A DNA stretch of 64,000 nt from Rhodeus uyekii (GCA_037043235.1 JAWRVZ010000014.1:3162001-3226000), one strand, 5' to 3'; shown: positions 22,177 to 34,140, counted from the first letter of the stretch. Translations and numbers: made by a program. The notes: generated by a model not told the origin, from the sequence alone.

Positions 22177-22461
22177 ACCTTAAATTATTCACAGACTGCC
22201 ATGTCACTGACATAGAAACACAGATAATTTGTTATGTACTATAATTTGTAAAATAAAAAAAATTAAGTAATGCATTAATATTGCTGTACATATCTTGTCA
22301 TTAGATCCAATAATGTTTTATTTTATTTTTAATTATTTGCTGTTAATGCGTTTCTGAATATTACATTTGGGTTTGGGCAAAGTTAATCTCTCTAATACAT
22401 CAGAACTATTTGCTAGTTAATTACGGTGTGAATACAGCAGAGCAGATTGTGTTCTATTAAT
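22177..22461. other. Non-coding
   Basis: Short AT-rich stretch after the outer transposon. Nothing recognised. Confidence 0.4.
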
Positions 22462-22960
22462 GACAGAGAGAATGAGCACACAGAAGACTCTACAGCAATG
22501 TGAAAAGGACAGACCACTCAAAAAACAAGACCCATACAAAATCCTTAATTTAAAAAAATAACTTTGGGCAAAGCCACTGAAAAACCATGACACGTCACTT
22601 TGAGTATGAGATTAAATTAAATGACAAAGTTGAAAAGTGGCAGAATGGAAACTTTAAGTAAGGGAATGTTATGCATTGGAGGCATAAAATTCTTTTTTTT
22701 CTGTTTTGGGAACTGTGTATGATAATATGTATAAACCATACTCAAAGACAGAATGAGCACACAGACGACTCTACAGCAATGTGGAAAGGACAGACCACTC
22801 AAAAAACGAGACTCATAAAAATAGCCCTCATTTAAACAATGACTTTTGGGGAAAGCCACTGAAAAACAACAAGGATACTTCACTTCAAGGATGAGATTAA
22901 ATTTCAGTGTTTAAAAGTGGCATAATGCAAACTCTAAGCAAAGGATTTTTTTTTTTTTTT
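22462..22960. repeat. 281-bp direct tandem duplication
   Basis: GAATGAGCACACAGA and CTCTACAGCAATGTG, AAGGACAGACCACTCAAAAAA and GAGATTAAATT occur in the same order starting at 22470 and again at 22751. The period is 281 bp, with scattered substitutions and small indels. It carries no coding frame. It ends in a T-run and a G-run (22950-22980). Confidence 0.85.
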
Positions 22961-24021
22961 TGGAAGGGGGGGGGGGGGTGAGTAATCTCAGACTACATAA
23001 AATTACATTTCAATCATGTCACTAAGAAAACAAATAACATCACTGTCGTCTATCCTTCAGACTATTACAAGAAGCAGAGAAGCTGGTATTTGACCTGAAA
23101 TAGATTTAATTTTTTGATTTATTCGACTGCTGCAATTCTCACAGTTAGGATGGTAAGGAACTGATGATATTAGCCTAGGGGCGTTCGATAACTAATTTAA
23201 CCCTCGGCCGTAATGCTGAGTCTGACAGATCAATCAAGAAACTGTTACATTCTTTGATGCTTATGAATCATGAAATGGAACTGACAACTTTAGCAGACTC
23301 AATCAAACATCAAAAGTCCTAGAAGATAACAGATTTAACAGATTATCAGGAATCATCTCCTAAAACAAAACTAAAACCTTGGCTCGTCTTTACAAGGTGG
23401 TGTTCACCTGGTTTAGCTAGTAAACCAATTAGCAGCTAAAAACAACGTCTTTGGGATGAATTAAGATGTTTGTTTTTTCTTCTGATGAGGTTAGTCCAAA
23501 TTTATTACAAATGCATGTTACAGAAGATGCTACACTTAAGATGCTCAAGTAAGTATTGTGTTACAATATTGCTTGGCGGATGCAAATTTAGAACAAAAGT
23601 AATTTCAGAATGGTATTGTGGTGGTCATGCATTGACTCATGCTAACTCTAGTTTACTGCTGCTTGCTTCCTGGAAATTACGTAATCTGATTAAGTTTATA
23701 AGTGATTAAAGGCTGTGGCAGAGTAATGTTTATGAAACGTCAGTCAAGTGTAATGTAGGCTAAGAAAAAAAAATTGGTGCGTAATCCAGTACTACATTTT
23801 CACCGATCTTTTGAGTTTAAAGATTTGACTTCTTGACTAATAAAACAGGAGATTGGCAAGGCAGCTTTGATTATTATTATTTGTACATAAACATTCCTTG
23901 AATTCCTAATTCTTTGATTGTATTTGACAGTTTTAAGAGTTCAGTAAGATGATTTAGGGTGTAGGAGAAACTGAGAAGCACTGTAACATATTTTGTTGTT
24001 GTTATTGCATCTTCTGCAAGT

Positions 24022-24025
<4 letters not shown>
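22961..24025. other. Non-coding; no gene seen
   Basis: A homopolymer cluster at the start is followed by ordinary AT-rich sequence. A 79-codon frame at 23470-23709 has no domain features. No splice-bounded exon could be supported. Confidence 0.45.

Positions 24026-24117
<92 letters not shown>
24024..24117. repeat. Compound (TG)n(AG)n microsatellite
   Basis: About 29 TG units pass directly into about 16 AG units. The TG half is potential Z-DNA. Confidence 0.97.
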
Positions 24118-24119
<2 letters not shown>

Positions 24120-24435
24120 ATAATTTCTTCACATTCATCCCTAAACTGTAAAAAATAATGGGGTCGATTGCAACATTATTAAAAAACAAGGGAGGATCTA
24201 CCATGAAAACCTGCAGAAAAAGCATCTTACACCTCAGCATTTAGTATACTAATGTGTAAAATATAAAGGTAAGTAGTTTTTCTTGCACAGCTTTGCAGGA
24301 GCACCCCTTAAAAATACTATACTATACGGTCAAGACTAAAATTGTTGGCGTGGGGTGCGATACAGGAAAGCCAGTTTCAAACAGAAACAAAATAATTTAA
24401 ATGTAAACAGAAAAGACACACTTGTGCCAAAACCT

Positions 24436-24745
24436 AGTGTAACACTGTTCTTTGTTCGGGGAGGAAGGAGGCGGGAACCGGCAGACATTTAACAATCTTT
24501 AATCACAAAATAACTGATAATAATAACTGATAATAATAATCCTGAACAAGGAGATGGCATCCACGCACTAGCAACATCAACATCACAAAGTCAACATCAA
24601 CGACTGACAAAGAAATGAGAAAACTGGAGGGTTTAAAACATGAGGAGATCAGGAGAACTCCTGACAAGACTAATGAGGGGGTTATTGACAAAACAGGAAC
24701 AACCCGGGAAGTACAACCACATGACACGACTGTGACATAAGTATT
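24436..24745. repeat. Unclassified interspersed repeat, possible R1 relative
   Basis: The style (GGAGATCAGGAGAACTCCTG, ACAAGACTAATGAGG, ACAAAACAGGAAC) resembles the minus-oriented R1 text and the 47560-47650 segment. The core words do not align convincingly. No protein. Confidence 0.3.
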
Positions 24746-24879
24746 GCTCAAAGAAAAGTATTGCATTAGCACGTTTTGCTATACACATGTTTATTCACTT
24801 TATGTGTATTGGAACAAAACAAAAAAAGGAGGAAAGGAAGCAAATTTGACATAGTTTCACACAAAACTCAAAAAAAGGC

Positions 24880-25510
24880 TGTACAAAATAATTGGCACCT
24901 TAAATTAATATTTCTGGATGATTTTTGAAGTATATTTGGAGTCATTGCTGAAAGAGCCATGATTTCGGATGCAAAGTCATCTTTTTGACACTGGGCCCTA
25001 CATTGCAACCCAAAATCCTTCGGCAATCCTCAGATTTCATGATGCTTTGTGCACAATCAAGGCACCTAGTGTCAAAGGTAGCTAAGCAACTCCAAAACAT
25101 ATTTGAACCTTCATTATATTTGACTTTAGGTACTGTGTTCTTTTCTTTGCAGGCCTCATGTTTTTGGTAAACAGTAGAATAGAATGATGTGCTTTACCAC
25201 AAAGCTCTATCCTGGTCTCATTTGTCAACAAGACATTTTCCCAAAAAGATTTTGGCTTAATCAAGTAAATTTTGCCAAACTGTTGTCTTGCTTTTTTTTG
25301 TCTCTGTATCAGCCATTGGGTCCTCCTGGGCCTTCTGCCATAGCGTTTAATTTAATTTAAATGTTGACAGATAGTTTGCGCTGACTCTGATACACCCTGA
25401 CAATGCAGGACAGCTTGAATTTCTTTGGAACTTGTTTAGGGCTGCTTATCCACCATCCAGACTATCCTGCATTGCAACATCAATTTTTCTCCTAAACATT
25501 CATGACATGC
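24880..25510 (-). pseudogene. Tc1-like transposase pseudogene
   Basis: The minus strand shows a decayed Tc1-type DDE transposase. The best stretch reads KPKSFWENVLLTNETRIEL, matching the 'PxSFWxxVLWSDETKIEL' catalytic block of Tc1-like enzymes with the first Asp of DET replaced by Asn. Upstream (25250-25510) are helix-turn-helix-like pieces broken by stops. Downstream, FTKNMRPAKKRTQYLKSNIM corresponds to the region before the second catalytic Asp. It is not functional. Confidence 0.75.
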
Positions 25511-25669
25511 TGATGTGAGCAAGTAAGAAAAGCTGCTGTTATATAATATAGCATTTATGAATAACTCTTTGCAGATGGGGTATGGGTTTAGACAGAACAG
25601 GGTCTCTGGAAGTGTGTTGCACTGCTGCTAATGCTTACCAAGTATTTGAGGTTGAAGAAGCTGTTTTGT

Positions 25670-25915
25670 TCTGACCCTTCTTCTACACACCTTCTGTGTC
25701 CGAACCCTCTTCCACATACCGTCTAGTCTCCGATTCCTCACCTGTCTGCCTCCTTTGTCCTCCTTTGTACACTCTCCCGTTCCCAAATGTTCCTCTACAC
25801 ACTCCCTTTCGAGTTCGAGTCCTCCTCAGTACACCCTTCAATTGCTGAGTCGTCTCTTCTACACCCTCTAGTTCCAGAACCCTTCATAGCCCCACGAAGC
25901 AACACCTCTCTTTAC
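25670..25915. repeat. Degenerate short tandem repeat
   Basis: A loose about 35-bp unit with the words TTCTACACACC or TCTACACCCTC followed by GTTCCGA/GTCCGAA-type text recurs about seven times. It is highly diverged. It lies upstream of a GC-richer block (25980-26230) that I cannot classify. Confidence 0.55.
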
Positions 25916-26829
25916 CTGGGAACAGCCTAAAAAAAAAAAACATTTTCTTAATATATATATTTTGGGGAAAAAAATTCCTTGACTCTGTGCTCCTAGTGTC
26001 ACCTTGAAAGGCTGCACTGCCCTGGACTCCTCGAGCTCCCGGCACCAACATGTAGACCTCCGTGACTGTTCCTGGGCTCCAGGGTGCCCACTAAGCCGCC
26101 CTCATTTTGTATTCTGTTTCCTCTGTCTTGTCCTCCACCTGTTCCTGCTTCCAAGGTCCTGTAGATACTCCTTTTAGGGTGCGAGGTCATGCCTTGTAGG
26201 AGGTGTTCTGTTACACTTGTAAACACTTGCAAAGGGGTCCTGACACATCACAGTATTAGCTTTTTGCTCTTAATGCAAATGCAAGTGGTTACTCCAACTT
26301 AGAGAACCACTTTTCTTGGTGTGGTATAGGATTTGATGATGATGGAGGCACGTTTGTCTTCTGCTCGATTTGATTAAATTCTATTAGCTGTAAAATGGCT
26401 AAAGCTAGGTTAGTATGGGCCATAGCTCTATCCTAAAGCTGCTTACCACAATCTTTGGGTGATGCATCCTTAGGGAACCCAATGGTGGCTTGTGTCCTCT
26501 GTGGCACCTTGGGGCTGAGGCTTGCAGTGTGCACGAGAGTGCCGGCTAAAATATATTGGAACAGTGTTTCATTGCTCCCTTTGAGCATATTGAAGAGGCT
26601 CTAGAAACAAAAAAACGTGCTTGCCAGCCAGACTGACCAGCCCTGTCGGTATATCCTTCATACCTGGAAGTTGAACCTAGCATGTGAAGGGCATATTGAT
26701 TCCCTTTCCCCCCCCTTCGACTGGATTATGTTTCTAAGGTCCCCACTAATGTGGCAGGACCATTATTCGTTCTGTCCTCAGATCAAGATTCAGATCAAGA
26801 GAATATTCAGATAAAGATAAGCTAAATCT

Positions 26830-27190
26830 GCTTTGCCCACTAGATGCACCATTAGATGCACCACAAAGCTACCCCGTGATGAAAAACTGACCATTTGTTC
26901 GTTTGTTTTGGGTCACCCAAGAAAGGGTTCCCAGCATCTTAGCAGAGGATGAGCAAGTGGGTAGTCAAAACTATCTCACTTGCATTTGAGTTGGATGGCC
27001 AGCCTTCACCTATGGCTGTCTGGGCCCACTCCACTAGGAGCATGGCTTTTTCAAAAACCTCGCTATCTGAAGTTTCCCTCCAAGATCTATCTATCTGGTC
27101 CTCCCCGCACACGTTTGTGAGGTTTTATAATCTGGAATTGGGCTCCATTCAGGTCTTAGTTCCCCTTGTCCTTGTCAGAAAAAAATGAGA
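26830..27190 (+). pseudogene. DIRS-like tyrosine recombinase C-terminal fragment
   Basis: The frame at 26949-27188 reads WVVKTISLAFEL, then AHSTRSMAFSK and FVRFYNLEL. This is the same order of motifs as the recombinase ends at 126-422 and 39240-39572: the H-x-x-R box and the catalytic tyrosine. The intervening VCRVVGW-type helix is damaged (LSIWSSPHTF). Only the 3' end of the element is recognisable; the upstream sequence (26260-26830) may be further decayed element. Confidence 0.75.
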
Positions 27191-27689
27191 CATACAAAAT
27201 GTGCAGTGCTGGGGTCCTCCAAGGCAGGTTTGAAAACTCCTGGCCTAAAGTGCTTTAGTTAAAGTAATAAGGGAAATATTAACTTTCCAGCATTATTGTT
27301 TCTTGTTTCTGTAATTTATCAAATGGGCTATATATCTTTGTAATTAAATGACTGTTAATATTTCATAAATTACAAGTGTCAAATGGCCAACCACTGACCT
27401 TGCTCTTGTTCATACAATGGAAAACAAGTCATTGCTTTTCTTATCTCAAGTGCAACAAGGTGTTACAGTGTGGGGAAAATAACTCTCTCTTGTAAAATTG
27501 AACAAATCCATTATTGGTGGGAAACAAACAAATTACAGAAAATTGCCATAATGAGATACAAGGGTGTTTTGCCATATAGAAAAAGGGAGGTTGCTTTCAG
27601 TCCTGCTGCCAAGCATGCTGCAATCTGTAAGCGCTGATTCACAAATCGATTGAAGGGCGTGGATAGCTTTTTGATTAAGAACCTCAATA

Positions 27690-27722
<33 letters not shown>

Positions 27723-27765
27723 TTCACTCTCTCTCTCCCTCTCTCTTTGTCTCATTGTCTCTATC
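27690..27765. repeat. (CT)n-rich microsatellite
   Basis: CT dinucleotides with a few interruptions, continuing into a pyrimidine-rich stretch up to about 27870. Confidence 0.9.
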
Positions 27766-27869
27766 TACTTTTCCTTCCTTCTTCCCATGCTTTTTCTTTT
27801 TCTTTCTATTTTGTCATTCTTTCCTCTCCTCCTTCTCTTTCTTTCCCAAACCCCCTTTCAGTCTACCTT

Positions 27870-28479
27870 CCTAATCTTTCCTCCTGCTCATGTAAGAGGA
27901 ATTTGTCCTCAGCAGACAAGTAATATTGCTCCTGTGAGCACTACTGTCTGGAGAAATGCATGGTTTTGTGACGTAGGGAATGCACTGAGCATGGTATTAC
28001 AGATGGGCTGCAGGTGGGGTATTGATCGAACACAAAAACTCATCAACTCATCCCAAGAAAATATACCATGGATTCAGCATCCTGAACATCAGTCTATAGC
28101 ACATCCCTCCCTCTGTTAATGGATGAGTCTATCCCATCCTTTTGGAGGCCGAAGATGCAGTCTAACATTCCTTGATGTGTCGTAATCAGATGATAATTTT
28201 TTACATCTGACAGATTGGCCCTGAATTGACCCTTCGCTAAACCCTGCTTTGAAAGCATTATTGAGCAATCCTACTTTAAAATATATTGCCATCCACAGTT
28301 TTTTAGACAAACTTTGGCTGTTTCTAATGTAATTCAATGAGGGATCTCTGGATTTTTTTAATGTGTTGAAATGCAATTTTATGGAAATTAGAAATGATAA
28401 AACCAAATGTAAATGTGGTAAATAAATCTTTAGAAGTGCATGCTGTGAATTAAACCTTCCTCTTTTTCAAATAAAGTAA
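27870..28479. other. Non-coding; nothing recognised
   Basis: No frame with motifs and no clear repeat boundaries. It lies between the pyrimidine tract and the next DNA-transposon zone. Confidence 0.4.
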
Positions 28480-28721
28480 TACCTCTGTTTACGAGTTTAA
28501 TTAGTTCCAAGAGCAAGCTCCTAAACCAAAATGCTCCTAGCCGAAACAAATTTCCCCATAAGAATGCACTAAAAATCAATTAATTCGTTCCACATGACCA
28601 CAAATGCCCATTTTAAATATTTTTTTGTTTACCCTATTAATTGCAGTTAAAATTGTAACCATTAAGATCTCATATAAATACTAATTAATAATTAACAATT
28701 AAAGTCTAAAAATACTTGATA

Positions 28722-29598
28722 CCGTATTTATTCGAGTATAACGCGCAAAATTTTCTACCAAAAAAATAAATTAAAGTTAGGGATGCGCGTTATGCACGAG
28801 GGCTGGGGTGGGGTGGGGTTTGTTTTGATGCCCGGTCCTTTGAGGGCGCCGGCGAATTGTGAGTTCGCGCTGCGCATTTACAGGCTGTTTAAGTAGCAAT
28901 ATATGCATAAAATAAAAGGCAGACTTGTGAGTGCAATTCAGCAACTGTATTCAAACATAAACCGCGGCAACAACCGCAACATAGCCCAAAGCAATCGATT
29001 GCCGATTGCATGATACATTACATCCCGTAACACAGGCTGCAGCCTCTCACTGTACGTGAGGGCGAAGAAAAAAAAACGTCCCCCTCGCCACTTCATTTCC
29101 TCACCCACACGTTACGGAGAAGACAGGCATTTTGTGTTTTTTGTGAAGACAAGCATCAGCAATAAAATGGACGGCACAGAAGACGACCTGCTGTGGAATT
29201 CAGACGCAGAAGAAAGCGAAGAAACCAGAGAAACAGATGTTCCTGCCAACTGGGACACTGATGAAAAATTAACTCCAGAAGAATGGGAGCAACTCTTTAG
29301 TGTCTCTGATGAGGAATCTGATGTTGAAGGATTTTAAATAAATATTTTTACCGGTAATTCTCTTTCGGTATTGTGTTCATTAGTTTATGTTGTCAATAAA
29401 TATGTTATATAAGTTATATATGTTATATAAGTATATGTTATACAATAAATAAATGTTTTTTATCATGGCTGCACGTGTTCAACAACATTTTTTGTCAATT
29501 ACAATGCTTGGTGTGAAACAAAATTTTATACCGATTTTTAATCGAAAATTAGGTGTGCGCGTTATACACGTGTGCGCGATATACTCGAATAAATACGG
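28722..29598 (+). mobile_element. Pogo/Tc1-type DNA transposon, internally deleted
   Basis: The left end is CCGTATTTATTCGAGTATAA and continues CGCGC. The right end, on the minus strand, is CCGTATTTATTCGAGTATAT followed by CGCGC. They form a near-perfect terminal inverted repeat flanked by TA (28720-28721, 29599-29600). The 877-bp element keeps only the 3' end of its transposase frame. A polyadenylation-like AATAAA follows the frame. The superfamily was inferred from the TA duplication and the acidic C-terminal tail. Confidence 0.8.
29056..29337 (+). pseudogene. C-terminal remnant of a pogo-like transposase
   Basis: The reading frame ends with an acidic tail: MDGTEDDLLWNSDAEESEE from 29167, then LTPEEWEQLF and SDEESDVEGF at the stop. 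Acidic tails of this kind end transposases of the pogo/Tigger group. The DNA-binding and DDE catalytic parts are missing, removed by internal deletion. The first 37 residues are basic and probably come from the deletion junction. A functional small protein is unlikely but cannot be excluded, because the tail is intact. Confidence 0.6.
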
Positions 29599-29729
29599 TA
29601 ATTTACTGTAATGCACTGCAGGTTTGAGCAACCTGCTTGGAGGAGAGAGAGGAGGGAGGAGGGGGAGCGGGGAAAGCAAATGAGTGAATTTATTATAATA
29701 GTGCAGAAAACACACCAAGTGATAATCCA

Positions 29730-29866
29730 GAGCCACGAACGAACAAATTCACGGGAGCCGCAAACGAACGAAGTCGCGGGAGCCGCGAGAGAACGAATTT
29801 GCGGGAGCCACGAACGAAAGAATTTGCGGGAGCTGCGAACGAACGAATGCGAGGGAGCCTCGAAAG
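29730..29866. repeat. 25-bp tandem repeat, about 5.5 copies
   Basis: The unit GAGCC(G/A)C(A/G)AACGAACGAA followed by about six variable bases and GG repeats with an exact 25-bp period from 29730. It is CpG-rich against an AT-rich background. It lies just outside the TA-flanked transposon. Confidence 0.92.
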
Positions 29867-29959
29867 CAGGGAGATAGGCAGATGAGAATCAGGTGTTCGG
29901 TGACCACACACACATACACACTCAGGCAGAATTAGGAGACACTGAATTCATGAACCGTG

Positions 29960-30420
29960 ACAGTTACTGCTTAATAGCGATCACAATTAATTAATGTTTA
30001 GAATATGAGGTAAAAACTTCTGTAAATCACTTATAAAAGTATCACTGTGGTGAATGATGCAGCCAATGAATGAGTTAAGTGGTTATAAGGGGTTGGAACC
30101 TCCTGACTGTGTTATGAGAGGCTGTCATTAGGATATTTCATGTAAAAATGCGCACAAGGATGCTGAGCGTTAGGAATTTTTCCACACAAAACTGCGCATG
30201 GGTGGGGGAATTTTTTCTCGTACACCGATACAATGCTCGTACACTGATTCGACCCTCCATGCTCGTACACCGATTTGCTCGTATACCAATTCATGTAATT
30301 GCTATGTCAATAGTGACAATGTTCGTTAAACCATAGTAAATGTGTTGTAGAAACAGTGCCGTTGCTACCTTACACTAATGCTATCACTTGTAATCACTTT
30401 AAATTGTGGCTTTTCTCTTT
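29960..30420. repeat. Unclassified repeat with CTCGTACACCGAT motif
   Basis: CTCGTACACCGAT-type text occurs four times between 30217 and 30290 (TCTCGTACACCGATAC, GCTCGTACACTGATTC, GCTCGTACACCGATTT, GCTCGTATACCAATTC). It resembles the terminal part of a DNA transposon whose other end may be the TCTGTTTACGAGTTTAATTA text near 28483-28502. That pairing is weak. Confidence 0.35.
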
Positions 30421-30442
30421 TCAGTTTAGTGTGAGAAGCATT

Positions 30443-32700
30443 GAATGTCTCAGGTTAACCATAGTTCCCTGAGAGGGAATGAGACGCTGCATCGAACGCT
30501 TTGGGGAATCAGTGGCCTCAGTGACGAAGGCCGACGAGTGTCTCGTAGCTCACTACGAGAGGACCTGTGTTCCCGGAGCGGAGTTGAGGTCAAGCTGGTA
30601 AAACCTCAGAAAGGTATGCGGGGAAGACCACCCCGCCGCATCAAAAACATCAGATAAAGACACACCTGATATAAGGGCCTTAGAGGCAGCCACGCTACTA
30701 CAGGAGTGGGAACGGACTCCTCAGAGGCCAAGCCCACAGTTTCCACAGTTCTGGGCAGGGGTGACGCATCAAGTCTGCTGCCTGGGACAGAAAGTCTCCA
30801 GAACTCTCTCCAGAAAAGTGCAAGAGTGAAAACCACAGACTCGGATGCAAACAGGTCTACTTGTGCTCGGCTGAATCTCAACCAAATCTTCTCCACCACC
30901 TCGGGGTGGAGCCTCGGCTCCTGCCTCGACAGAAATTCTGCTCCCACATTCTAGGTCCTAGGGATGTGAACTGCCCGTAGATGGAGCAGTCATAAACACC
31001 CCTGATAATTTAAATAGGAGACCACATTGGTGCCGTCAGTCTGAGCAACCACATGGTGGCCCCTGAGGTCTGGGAGGAACGCCTGAAGCGCGTCATTGAT
31101 ATAATTGAAAACTATAATTGAAAATTGGAGGCGCAGCGGGGTTAACGCTGCGAACATGCATATGATGAACGTGCGATGTGAAAGAGCTAGGCCAAACGGA
31201 AACACTTGATATTGGTAAGCCTTCCCCCCAAAGGCGAACCTGACGTACTTCCTATGTTGTGGAAGGATGGAATGAAAATATGCGTCCTTCAGGGCGATTT
31301 GACAGACCAGTCAAATCTAGTCTAGTTCAAAGTCAACACCGATGACAAGTGATTTAGAAGGCAAATTTAGGATGGGCCGCAATCCTCTTGGGAACGATGA
31401 AGTAACGACTGTAAGCCTGACTATCTGTCCGAGGGGGATACATATTTTACGGCCCCTTGCCTCAACAGAATGCCTACTTCCTGTTCCGTGACCAGAGCCT
31501 GCTCAGGGTTCACCACGGTGGGTAGAAGAATTTAAAGATGTTAAAAGAATTTTATTTATTTTTTTTTTTTTGCAGGACCCAATGAGAAACTTCTGGTAGG
31601 CATGAGATGCGACCAGAAATTCTAATGAGGGAACCAGCCACTCAAGGCTGGCCTCTGGTGCTTGAGTGGTAGACGCCGGTTTTGACACCGAAAAAGCTCA
31701 GAAGAGGAGGGGGAGGGGCGTCCAGTAGGAACTTTCCTTATCTTTAAAAGTTTGAGCCACAGATGCCTCTTTTATAAATAAATATATATAAATATATATA
31801 TATAATATTAAAATATATGTATATTTTATGCTCTCATTGAGGTCCCACAATAACTTTTGTAAACTGCTTTCCTGTTTATATTTCACTGCCAACTGTATAT
31901 CCTGTATATAACTGTGTATGTGACAAATAAAACTCTTTAATATTATATGCTTGACTGCCCACGAGAGTGGAAATAATCCTCACGGGTTAATAGAGCAGTG
32001 TAGGTTTTTTTTTTTTTTTTGCATCAATACTGACAGAGATAGGTAGCTCGCAAGCGCCTCCTCAGTTTCAGGATTGATCCTTTTATATATCACGGGGGGC
32101 GGGGGGATGACTCGCGCTAACAGTACGCGTTCGTCTAATTATTTATTTTCTTAGGACGAACGCTCCTTTGCCGGCAATAAATAGTCAACATCACGCGAGT
32201 CACTTCCTCGAAAAATGACTCATACTGGAGAGAAAAGTGGCAAATATTCTCTCAGTATTAAATGCTGACAACGTCCAACTCCACAGAGATAGATCGTTGC
32301 AGCGTCTGTGCCTCTGTTTGATCAGATCTAACAGCCCTCGGGCATGCACGGGCACTGGATCTGCCGGGAAAGGGCTGAGATAAGGCAGCGCTCATCTCAC
32401 ACCCCACCGTCTGATCCATTTGCGAACCCCAGGACCCAGATCACTGCAGATCCTCGACAACAGTGAGATTTGAGCCCTGGGGAGCACGAGCCTGGGCGGA
32501 CTCAGTACCAAAGACCGCCAGGCGGAAGCGGAGCACCTGCAGCGTCGACTGGCTGCAGTGATTGCAGACAACGCGCTGTCCGAGCATGCTCTGCTCCCAG
32601 CACACACACATAGTGAGTGCACGTCCCCACCCGAAAAGTAGTGAGGGCAGGGAGACGTGCACTGCACAAATGTTTGATTCGCCATTTTGAAAATTGGAGA
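30443..32700 (-). pseudogene. DIRS-like retroelement remnant, heavily deleted
   Basis: On the minus strand, starting at 32700, the first recognisable part is gag-like: the frames near 32440-32660 contain LQVLRFRLAVFGTES, matching SVLRSRLSLFDTE of the better DIRS copy. At about 31205 MFPFGLALSHRTF is the RT block just before the catalytic YLDD. It then jumps by deletion to RGHHVVAQTDGTNVVSYLNY, an RNase H block. At 30606-30947 GAEFLSRQE and AQVDLFAS continue RNase H to the linker. A terminal motif CCCTGAGAGGGAATGAGACG lies at about 30470-30489. A small AT-rich insertion with an AATAAA tail sits at 31760-31950. All frames are broken. Confidence 0.75.
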
Positions 32701-32764
32701 GCCCTTTTCTTTTAAACTAGTCTAGGGAATAGATCAGTCGAAGGAAACTCCAACAACCAGCGTG

Positions 32765-34140
32765 ACAACACTCTCTCTCACACTGTGCTTGCGAAGACAC
32801 CTAAGCAGCTCAAAGCTGTTTGACTCGCACTCGGTCGACGGAAGTTTACATATTGTGCTTCGCGAGACATCGTCCAAGTATTCTCCAAAGCGTTCGACAC
32901 AACGCGAAATTGAAAGGGAAATTGCTATTTTTATTCTGATAGGACACAATAATTTAATAAAAAATGACAGTAAACAGTGTTTATACTGTTCCAAAATATC
33001 TATAGTAAAATATTGGGTTTTTTTATTGTAATAATAAAAATATTGATACTACATACTGATCTTAATATAATACAACATGATAAATATAGAGTGTAGACAG
33101 TGAGCAGTGAGAGAGTTAGAAACAGAATTTGATTCCACAAATAAAGGACACAATAATCCTTCACACAGTTAAATACAAAATAAACACAAATAAATAAATA
33201 AATAAAATCACACAATCCTCATAGACATCGCCAAATCAGACAAAACAAATCACCAAATCAAAGAGAGGAAAAAATTCAAATAAACACAAATCATCTTCAG
33301 AAACAATATAAACAATAGCCAGTTTTGTTTGCCCCAAAATAAAATTCAACATTTGACAAGCATACCTTTTGTTCCGACTATAATTGAAAGTCTTTTAAGA
33401 AAAAATAATAATTTAACAGCTAAAGTGTCATTTAACAACATATCTTCAACATTGCACAAAAACACGGTTTCCCTTTGAAAACAAAAAATAGGCATTCTGA
33501 ACTGAGTTCTGGATTTAGATCTGAAATAAAAGTTTACAACAAATATATCATATCTCTTTGGTAATGGCAGGTAGTACAAAGATCTCAACTCAGGCGTTAC
33601 AGACCAAAAAAAAGAGTGTCACGTTGCATCCACCTTTCTTTCAAAAATGTTCTTATTACAACCCATAACATAGGCCCTGTACAAAAAAATTACCATTAGA
33701 TGACAATAATAACAAACCCAAAGATTCTTTAAAAATAACCATCAAAATGTGGTAAAAAAAAATTGGGAGTGTTCACTTCGGAGTAACAGTCCCTTGTGAG
33801 AGCTGACCTCATTATATCAAAAAAGAGAAACAGAACTAAATCTATGTAAATTACAATTAATAGTTACATCCAGACGGCCTCCAAATTTTAAAGGTTCCTC
33901 TAAAAGTCAGTGAAGTATGAGTGGAGTATGAGCTTTCAGTCTTTTGGATGTGAAACAAACTCGACATTCTAAAAAAGTTTTTGTCGATATGTTTAACAAG
34001 TCTATTTTCAAAGGGTTCAGCAAAAATAGATATTTATTCAACCCAACCCCCCAACATTTTGCAATATGGCACATGCAATCACCCACCAACTAACATCATA
34101 AAAATCTAAAAACCTTTCCAGGTTCAAAGAGGTTCAAGGG
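32765..34140. other. AT-rich, no firm annotation; possible decayed element on the minus strand
   Basis: Three minus-strand frames (33000-33215, 33346-33588, 33907-34089) are 60-80 codons long and have protein-like composition, for example a segment with TFLECRVCFTSKRLK. I cannot name a family. The stretch lies between two DIRS-like elements, so it may be an old insertion. Confidence 0.3.

Noticed and set aside
24003..24240. 99-codon minus-strand frame with Ser-Leu and Thr-His repeats
   Set aside because: It is a translation of the (TG)n(AG)n microsatellite.
30606..30947. Possible host gene of 113 codons on the minus strand
   Set aside because: FLSRQE, AQVDLFAS and neighbouring words match DIRS RNase H and linker sequence, so it belongs to the decayed retroelement.
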